Shown piece by piece: positions 56,967 to 64,000 of a stretch of 64,000 bases of DNA. The position numbers and the translations under genes are program-made. The notes under the pieces were generated by a model. The model worked only from the letters and a program-made list of their open reading frames with translations. It did no database searches and was not told the origin of the DNA. The stretch lies in the NCBI GenBank assembly GCA_029339195.1, contig JAPTJF010000063.1:1-64000 (forward strand), in the 5' to 3' direction. The first letter of the stretch is position 1. Every line of letters starts with the position of its first letter. This stretch comes from Micractinium sp. NFX-FRZ. Its lineage: Eukaryota > Chlorophyta > Trebouxiophyceae > Chlorellales > Chlorellaceae.

Positions 56967-57704
56967 CCTCGGGCATGCCCCTGGAGGCCTACTCCGCCTA
57001 CCTGGACCTCCGCAAATACGGCAGCGTGCCACACTCCGGTGAGCCAACGGCTGTGTGTGGTGGGGTGGGGTGGGGTGGGGGTCCCGCATTGCGTGGCGTG
57101 AAGCGTGAAGTTTTGGGCAGAAGTGGCATGCCAGCGTGCCCCGCTCTGGTGAAATGCCTGACCTTGCTTCGGTGGTTCCCCTCTTGAGCATTCCTGCGTG
57201 CCACTGGGTGCACGCCTCGGCCACCACGCGAGGGCGAGAGTGGTGGATGAGCGGGGGCCCGCCCCCGCCTTGACATCCTCCTCTAGCTAGCCTTTGCACA
57301 GCAACCGTTTCTCATTAAGGCAGCCGCCCCTGCGCCAGCTGGCGCACCCCACGTGGGGCCACCTGTGTCGGATGGTCACGACATCTCTCTATCACCCCAG
57401 CCCTCCCCTTCCACAAATTGGCATGCTGCACCGCATCCTCTGCTGACGCATCCCACCCTCGTTTCAGACCACTTGCTTGATGCTAGCCAAAGCAGCCACT
57501 GTTGCGTGCTGCACCTCCCGGCTCCGCCCCGCCATCCCCCTGCGCCCCATCACCACCGCTGACCTCTTCACCCCTGCACCTTTGCCTGCCTCCCACACAG
57601 GCTTTGGCCTGGGCTTTGAGCGCCTCATCCTGTTTGCCACGGGTCTGGACAACATCCGGGAGGTCATCCCCTTCCCCCGCTGGCCCGGCAACGCCAACTA
57701 CTGA
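56967..57704 (+). pseudogene. Duplicated last two exons of AsnRS
   Basis: 56967-57038 and 57601-57704 match AsnRS exons 15 and 16 with identical lengths (72 and 104), splice sites and stop. I count one mismatch in the first and two in the second, and both stay open. The other 14 exons are absent, so it cannot make a synthetase by itself. The intron between is also closely matched, including the H/ACA-like element. Whether the protease transcript splices into these exons is unknown. Confidence 0.85.
57227..57386 (+). ncRNA. H/ACA snoRNA-like element, copy 3
   Basis: Same layout as copies 1 and 2. The closing stem has changed to GCGAGGGC/GCCTTTGC; both differences (A to G on one side, C to T on the other) keep pairing through G-U. 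H box ACAGCA and the ACA plus TCT end are unchanged. The loop side of hairpin 2 differs (CCCACGTGGGGCC). Confidence 0.5.
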
Positions 57705-59173
57705 GCGAGCAGCCTGCAAGCTACCCCAATGGCTCGGCTTCGGCAGCAGCAGCAGCGGCAGCGGCAGCACGAGGAAGAGGCAGCCTGCTTGCCCCCTGCT
57801 TGCCCGGGGCCAGGCAACACCAGCTGCTCACCCCGCCAGCAGCGGAGGCAGGCAGGCCGCCAATAACAGCAGCATGGCTGACAGGTGCCTGACAGTCACA
57901 AGGTGCACCGGCAGCTCCAGGCGCAGTGGCAGCAGCAGGAGCAGCAGGAGCGGCGGCGGCACCAGATCAGCGAGCGCTCCGCTATCTGCGTGCCTGGCGG
58001 GGCGGGGCGGGGCAGCGGCGGGCCTACCAATGCCATCTGAGGCTGTGGGTCCCAGGCCTGCAGCCTCTCTCCTCTTCCCAGCACCTCGCTGATGTGTGCT
58101 GCAAACCACTGCGCCCGTGTCACTTCTTTCCTGCCCAGCCACTCTGATTGGCTCCCTTCTTGTTAGCCGGGCACTCCTGTAAACGTTCGGCAGGAGGTGA
58201 GCTAAGAACATATGCTGAGGCTATCTGACAAGCATGCTTGCTTTGGCGTCTGGCTGGCCGTACTGCCGCTGCTGCCTTCGGTACTGGTGGGGCTCTGGCT
58301 GCTCAACCTCTTCCGAACAAGTGCATGCTAGCCAGTGCGGTCCAGTGTGTCTGCTGGCCTCTGAGGTGCGCGGCCACTGAGTTGTGCAGGGAACAACACG
58401 GATGTCTGCTGCAGCTGCAACACAGCGGTACTTACAAGTTGCAATGCAAGAGTCATGGAACAGCTGTACACATGCCGGGTGGCTCTGCGCGGGAGGGGTC
58501 TTGGGCACAAGCGGGCGGAGGGGCAAAGGGTGCACACTGGTGGTTTAGCCAGTCGGAGAGCCTGTGCAGCTCAACGCAGGGAGGGGGGTGGGACTGAGGC
58601 CATGGGGCGCAGGTGGTATACAAGCAGAGGAAGGTGAACTGGGGGCGGCCAGCAAGGCGCAATTCCACCTTGCAAGGCCAGGAGGGGCAATGAGGCTGCC
58701 GAGGCACGCGGCAAGCCAGGGTGCCGGAAAACGCGTGTCGCACACAGCACCAAGCATGCGCAGCACGTGGCCTAGCCACCGGCCGTGTTGCCGCAGGCTG
58801 CCTTCGGCGTCGGCTTGCTCAAAAGGCGCGGGCACGACGCCGTCAGGGCGTGCCAGCTGTGCCCCGCTGTGGTCCAAGCGAGTGCAGGTGCTGCCGCAGC
58901 TGCAGCTTCTCAACGTGCTCCAGCGGTTCAGCTGCAGGCAAGGGAAGAGGAAAGCAAGCCAGCAGTGAGGAAGGAGGGCAACTGAGGTCGACTCCTGGTT
59001 CCGGAAACAGCAAGGCTTGTGCGTGCACCTGCGCCTCGTACGTCACTCTCAGCACAACGCCATGCACCTCACCCAACTGAGGTGACCCAACAACCATGCA
59101 ACCCGCCTGCACACCCATGCAAATGCAGGGTTTTGCATACACAAAAAAAAACCTAAACCACGATCGCGCCACC
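57705..59173. other. Copy B counterpart of the AsnRS 3' flank
   Basis: Matches 44307-45722 with many small insertions and deletions. No frame is conserved between the copies. CAGCAG-rich sequence follows the stop codon, as in copy A. Confidence 0.45.
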
Positions 59174-59655
59174 TCACCTGAAAACATACAGCACAATGGC
59201 AAGGACCACCAGCAGAGTGAACGCCGTCGTAGGTCCGCCTGTGAAGGCAAAGTAGACAGCACCGGCAAGCAGCCAGCCGCCAAACGCCAGTCTGATTTTG
59301 TGCGCCTCCTGACGCGACCAGTCGGTGTCCTGCGTGGCGTGCGGCGGTGTGTCACGGTTGGCTGCGCCCGCGTCTGGTGCTGCAGGAGCGGGCGGCGCAG
59401 CAGCCGGCGACGGCAGCGTGCGCCGCAGGCCGCTGCGGCGCCCCCCAAACAGCAGGCGGCCTGCAAGAGAGGGCAAGCACGAGGTCGGGAGCCTGCTTTG
59501 GCCGAGGGCGCACCCAAAACTCCGTGGCCTGGTTTGCAGGGCGCCAGCTTCTAGCTAGCGGTGCAGACCGCACCTGTGTTGCCGCGGTCGGTCGGGCGGG
59601 CCAGGCCCGCAACTGGACGCACAGGGCTGGGGCTCAGCAGCACGGAGGCCGCCAT
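59174..59655 (-). CDS. Small two-membrane-segment protein, copy B
   Basis: Paralogue of the gene at 45723-46196 with the same two-exon layout: 59655-59574 and 59460-59174; 122 aa. The N-terminus is MAASVLLSPSPVRPVAGLAR, a better transit peptide than in copy A. The linker (PAPAAPDAGAANRD) is almost unchanged, while the C-terminal half (RLAFGGWLLAGAVYFAFTGG, TTAFTLLVVLAIVLYVF) has diverged but keeps both membrane segments. As in copy A, the last codon overlaps an AG|GTGAGG donor. Retention of frame, length and hydrophobicity despite substitutions indicates a working gene. Confidence 0.65.
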
Positions 59656-60216
59656 GTCTCCGCTGTAAGCCAGGAGTGCGGATGGCAACGTGCTTAGGCT
59701 CGTTTGACTGAGGTGCAGGTTTGGGAAGGGGATGGAATGTGGTAGAGGTGTAATCAGGCATTTTGTGCCAGAGTGGCACGTCCAAGAAAGCTGCAACGTT
59801 TGCAAAACCCAACCCCTATGATGTGAGATGGCGCAGGGAAAGTGATTTTGAGTAGCTGAACACCGCGACAGCGCCTTGACACGAGTTAACGCGGTCGGGC
59901 ACTGAGTGGGCACTGAGTGGGCACCAGTGCTGCAGCTCTGCAGTCGGCACCAGAGGCCCACCGTGAGAGGTACGTGTGGCGGTAGCAGTGTAGGTGCGAT
60001 CCGAGGTAGCAGAGGGAGAGAGAGAGAGAGAGCCGTGCCTGTCGCGACGGCGTGCCGTGGAGGCGAGGCGGCGGCACCAGCGGCGGCACCAGCGGGACTG
60101 TTCCAAGGCCAGGCACGCATGGGGCTCGTTCAGCCGACGCCCTAATACAGGCAGATATACCTTTTAAATACTCTGCAGCATTCCCACCCTCGTCTGTTAG
60201 CAGCAAATTGCGTCCT
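59656..60216. promoter_or_regulatory. Divergent promoter of the membrane-protein pair, copy B
   Basis: 561 bp between opposite start codons, counterpart of 46197-46765. It contains a GA-rich run near 60015. Confidence 0.4.
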
Positions 60217-61594
60217 ATGTCGACCCGCACACTCAACACAGCCGCAGCGGCGGGCAGTGGCCCGCCGGGCGGGCGCGCCCGCTGCAGCGCTCGCCTGCAA
60301 CGCGTGCAACAGGGTGAGTGGCTTAGCTGTCCGTCCTTCCGAAGCTCAGTCACCCTCACTACCACCTCACCCATGCTGTGACCGCTTTTGAAGCAGGAAC
60401 CACTCCTGCCCCGCCCCTGACTGCAGGCGCGCCAGGGCGCTCCACCCATCGGCAACGCGCACACTGGCGCCTGTTTTTGGTGGCTGCTGGTGGCACCCCT
60501 GCCGAGGGGCCAAATCCCGTGCCTGGCGAGCCGGCAGCTGGCACCGGCAGCGGCAGCGGCAGGGGCAGCGGCAGCGGCAGCGGCAGGGGCAGCGGCGGGG
60601 CCAGCCCTGGGAAGAAGGCTTTCGTGCCGGCGGTGCTGCCAGCAGTGGTGACTGCCCTGTATGCACACCTCATGATAGTGGCGCCGCTGCTACTCATGGG
60701 TGTGCTGCCAAAGATGCTGCCAGCTGGGTGGCTAGCACTCGCCATGGCAGCTGCAGCAGCCGTGCTGGTGGGCTCGCTGTGGCAGGGCTGGAGGTCGCTG
60801 GTGGCAGCGTGGCAGCAGGCCACTGCGGCGGTGGTGGCAGGCACCAAGATCCAGCTTATCAAGGCTGGATTTTCGAAAGTACTCATCCCAGATGACATGA
60901 TGGAAATTTTCGACTCGAAATACGCCCAGGTGAGCTGATGCCAGCCCGATCACAGTCTGGCTCGCTGCTGGAAGCCGTCCCTGAGGGTGGTGGTAGCTAT
61001 TTAAGGAACGGGCACTGGAAGTGTAAGTCATTGGCAGCGGAACGCATACTGGTGCAGGCCACCATTGCAGGCCAGCTCCGATGTAGCATCCAATGTTGCC
61101 TGCAGCCACCAGCTTGTAGCAGCTGTCAATGCTCTGAGCAGGCTGCCTGCCCACCTCCCTTTCCCCCATCTGCCAACATGTCTGCACATATGAATTCGCC
61201 CTGCATCCCTGCCCCTCCCCCCACTCCTCAGGACCCCGCCCGGCTGGCGGCAGATGTGACTGACAAGCGCATTGACTACATCCACCAGGTGGTCTTTGTC
61301 GTTTGGCAGGCTTTCCTTTGGGCAATGTATGCCCTTACGGTTAAGGAGCCACTGCGTTTTGCTTTCAGAGCGGCAGTCACCGCCGGTTTGGTTGCAGCAA
61401 ATGTGCCGCCTGAGTGGGTGGCAATTAGCGACCGCTGGGTCCCACTGGTAATAGATGGTCTTGTAGGTGGGGTGTTCCTCACAGAAATGTGCTATGTGTT
61501 CGACAAGAAGCATGCTTTTGACGAGTTGGCAACCTACCAGCAGCAGCGAGGTGCCAGCATCAGCACCCAGAGCAGCAGCGCCGCTGGCGGCTAG
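60217..61594 (+). CDS. Multi-span membrane protein, organelle-targeted, copy B
   Basis: Paralogue of the gene at 46766-48124. Three phase-consistent exons with the same intron positions: 60217-60313, 60427-60929 and 61232-61594; 320 aa. The transit-peptide-like N-terminus and Gly-Ser spacer are expanded (GSGSGRGSGSGSGRGSGG). Membrane segments match copy A: MIVAPLLLMGVLPKMLP, AMAAAAAVLVGSLW, VVWQAFLWAMYALTV, RAAVTAGLVAANVPP and VIDGLVGGVFLTEMCYVF. The tail FDELATYQQQRGASISTQSS is kept. Divergence is concentrated in the linkers, which fits two maintained paralogues rather than a gene and a pseudogene. Confidence 0.75.
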
Positions 61595-62163
61595 CGCTTT
61601 CCCCGCCCACCCGCTTGTGTGGCTCCCCGCAATCTGATTCGCCTCACTTGTCACCCACCGCTGGAAATTTCTGGACAAGTGTGTGTGCCCCAGCCACTGT
61701 GCATGTAGCTTGCACATGTTTTTCTTTGGCACAAGAACCCAACTGTCACCCCCATATGCATACAAGACTCCTTCGCCTTCTCCCCGTTGCACATGGTTTG
61801 CTTTGGCACAAGAACCCGTCTGTCTCCCCCGTACAAGACTCCTTCTCCTTCTCCCCCTCTCTCCCCCGCCATCCAACGGGCCCTGCTCCCAAAGGCCCCG
61901 TGTGGGGGGATGCGAGAATATGTAAATACTGGCTGCCCAGAATAATGCCAGCCACGCGCAGGCGGGGAGGCGATACATGCAGCTCTTACATTCCACTGAA
62001 CAGTCGTCGAACAAGTTGAGAGCAGCCAGCGGCTGGGTGCGCCCTTGGGCAGAGTATGAGATGCATGCTGTGGTTATGCAGCCCAAGCCTGGCAGCCTCC
62101 TCTGTTGCACCCCTCCCCATCACGTGATGCACGTGGTGCACCCCGCCCTGCCCCTCCTAGTCC
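61595..62163. other. Convergent intergenic space with a short repeat
   Basis: Counterpart of 48125-48844. It holds two to three shortened units of the 105-bp repeat (61710-61885). No gene is supported. Confidence 0.5.
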
Positions 62164-63950
62164 TCATCGCCCCTCGTCAGACTCCCCCCAAAATTGGCCG
62201 AGCTCAAACCGCTGCCGGACCAGATCTGGCGCCCTTGGGAGCTCAAGCTCCAGACGGGCCGCCCGCAGCGCCTGCCACGCCTGGGCGGCCTCCCCCTTGA
62301 GCTCCCCCTTCAGCTCTGGCCTGCGCAGTAGGACAGCAGCAGGGCGGCGGTTGCGGGGAGGGACACGGATGGCGTGAAGGCGGGGGCGGCCTTGCGGGTT
62401 GGAGCGGACAGCACCGGGGGTCCATTCAATGCAAGGCGTGCGGCTCCTGAATTGAGTTCCCCGCGTGGCAGTGTGCCTGCCAGCCAGAGCCTCACAACCA
62501 CAGGAACCCTGCTGCCACACCACCGCCCCGAGCTCACTGCAGGAAGGCGCACTCCAGGCGGGCAGCCCCGCCAGCTCCAACAGCAGCGGGGCCACCCGGA
62601 CGCCCGCCTCATGCCGCACTGTTGCTTCATCTCGCTTGGGCACTGCCAGCTCCAGATCTTGCAGTTGCGCCAGGTCAGCAAGCACGGGCCGCCCCTCCCT
62701 CTGCGCCGCCCCGCGCAGCGCGGGCCAGGACACGCCCAGGCGGGTGAGCTGGCGGCGCCAGGCGCCAGGTGACAGCCCCCACCGCCGGCAGCCCCACAGG
62801 TCCAGCTGGCGCAGGGCTCGCTGAGCTGGCACAGCGCTGGCACGTCAGCAGTCGCACGTGGTTGGCCTCACTCAGCTCCAGGTGGGTCAGCTGGGTCAAG
62901 CTGCCAATCGGGCGCAGGCCGAAGAGCAGCGGTGCATGGAGCTGCAGCGAGCGCAGCCGTCGCAGGGCGGTCAGGAAGGCGGTCGGGCGCAGGAGGTCGC
63001 AGGCCCGCAGCTCCAGGTGTGTCAGCTGCAGAAAGAAGGGGCACACGGGCGGGGGCAGGTTGATTAGTCACCAATGTTTCACAGCAGACACGCCGCAGCT
63101 GCAAGGAGTGTCAGCTGCAGGGAAGCTGAGGAGGCACATCATGTGCAGCATGAGCAGGGGCAGATTGGCCATCATTAGTTTTGGTGAACACGGGCCAGAG
63201 TGCAAGGTGAGGTTGGGCAGCCCACACACAACGTGGCACAGCGGGCACACAGGGTGCAGCAGTGCTGCAACGCGGGTCGCACTGTTGCTTTGCCGTGCTG
63301 CAGCGGCATGCAGCGCACGTGCCGCCCAGCAGCAGTGCAGCGCACGTGCCGCCCAGAAGTGGCGCAGCGCAGAGCAAAGGGAGAGTGATCGGGTTTGCTC
63401 CTTATCAGTGCATCCTTCCCTCCCGGGGCTTCCCTCCCAAAACAGAACAGTGCCCGCACCCTTACCCTGCGTCAGATGCCTCAGCAGGGCGCCAGCTCCT
63501 CAGCCTCCTCCCCATCCTCAACAGGCTGCTGCTGGAGGGCGCCTGATGGCCTGCAGTGCCAGGCTCTCCAGCACCCACAGGCAGGAGAACTGCAGGGGCC
63601 AGAGGGGAACAGCACGGGAGCAGAGGGGCGGAACAGCAGCCTGCCTGGATGCCAGCAGAGGAGGAGGGCCAATGCCAGGCGGCAAGAAGCTGGCCACCTT
63701 GTGAGGCAGGGTGCAGGCAGGCGGGCTGGCAGGTAGGCAGGCAGGCGTGCTGGCGCAGGCTGACGGGCTGGCAGGCAGGCAGGCAGGCAGGCAGGCAGAA
63801 AGGCACGTGGCATGATGGTCGCACCTGGTGCGGCAAACTGAGGTCGAATGGCGGGTGCGCAGGGAAGCCACGCAGGTGAAGGGTGCACCCCGTACTCTCA
63901 GTGGTCGCACTGCGATGGGCCGGATGATTTGCTTCCTTCCTAGAAGGGCG
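62164..63950 (-). CDS. LRR protein gene, copy B, possibly incomplete
   Basis: RNI-type leucine-rich repeat protein of unknown role. Good LRR text: LTHLELRACDLLRPTAFL, LRRLRSLQLHAPLLFGLRPI, LTQLTHLELSEANHV (about 62860-63030), then ALRQLDLWGCRRWGL, LADLAQLQDLELAVPKRDE (about 62620-62830) and a charged C-terminal part ending RQRFELGQFWGESDEGR with a stop at 62164. The two LRR blocks are in different frames around 62840, so an intron or frameshift separates them. Upstream parts (LPNLTLHSGPCSPKL, about 63190) look like further exons. Compared with copy A it is shorter and less disrupted. No full phase-consistent model was found, so exact ends are uncertain. Confidence 0.45.
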
Positions 63951-64000
63951 CGCACAGAGGCCCCCCCGAGGAACCCGCTTATGGCCCAGCCAGCGGCGTG

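Larger units (their letters stand above)
56755..63955. repeat. Segmental duplication, copy B
   Basis: Second copy of the block seen at 43336-51640, same orientation. The left junction is at CTGTTCAGCC, then CCTGGGAAGCTTACTAGCAC (about 56748-56780), where protease-gene sequence changes to AsnRS intron sequence. Homology is still present near the end of the window, so the right end lies at or beyond 64000. Confidence 0.85.

Noticed and set aside
63760..63800. Regular GGCA repeats that might suggest an array
   Set aside because: A simple (CAGG)n-like microsatellite; no unique spacers, so not a CRISPR-type array.

Overview
This is nuclear DNA from a green alga. It is very GC-rich, nearly every gene is split by short GT-AG introns, and the gene set is plant-like: a membrane-anchored ALDH22-type aldehyde dehydrogenase, a plant-type TIM14, asparaginyl-tRNA synthetase, and secreted proteins with long (Ser-Pro)n blocks like algal wall hydroxyproline-rich proteins (pherophorin style). 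A Chlorella-type trebouxiophyte fits best, but that is inference. Exon models were built by hand from open frames, splice sites and intron phase. Models described as phase-consistent close without a frame break.

Layout. 1-7.5 kb: the 5' part of a secreted repeat protein (-), a degraded retroelement tail, an inverted fragment of an SP-rich wall gene, and an unrecognised gene (-) with a large minisatellite in one intron. 8.56-13.37 kb: a nine-exon secreted SP-rich protein ending in two tandem PPC-like beta domains. 14.1-20.8 kb: ALDH22-like gene (-), head-to-head with an AT-hook protein (21.0-22.3 kb). 23.3-25.8 kb: a twin-CX9C CMC1-like gene (-) head-to-head with TIM14/PAM18 (+), so two mitochondrial biogenesis genes share about 400 bp. 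27.7-30.3 kb: a second SP-rich wall gene made of phase-2 symmetrical exons. 31.5-36.6 kb: a large Ala/Gln-rich protein (-), head-to-head with a 16-exon asparaginyl-tRNA synthetase (36.8-44.3 kb).

43.3-64 kb is a segmental duplication. A block with the last two AsnRS exons, a divergent pair of small membrane-protein genes and an LRR region occurs at about 43.34-51.6 kb and again at 56.76-64 kb. A trypsin-family protease gene (52.1-56.8 kb) lies between the copies, and the second copy starts at its 3' end. The geometry fits one tandem duplication of about 13.4 kb.

Two signals are not explained by ordinary annotation. First, introns of at least five genes hold decayed tandem copies of the adjoining exon edge with its splice site (exon echoes), sometimes as arrays of three to six. 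Second, a discrete element of about 160 nt with the layout of a box H/ACA snoRNA (hairpin, H box, hairpin, ACA three bases from the end) lies in two AsnRS introns and in the duplicated fragment. Substitutions in its first stem keep the pairing.
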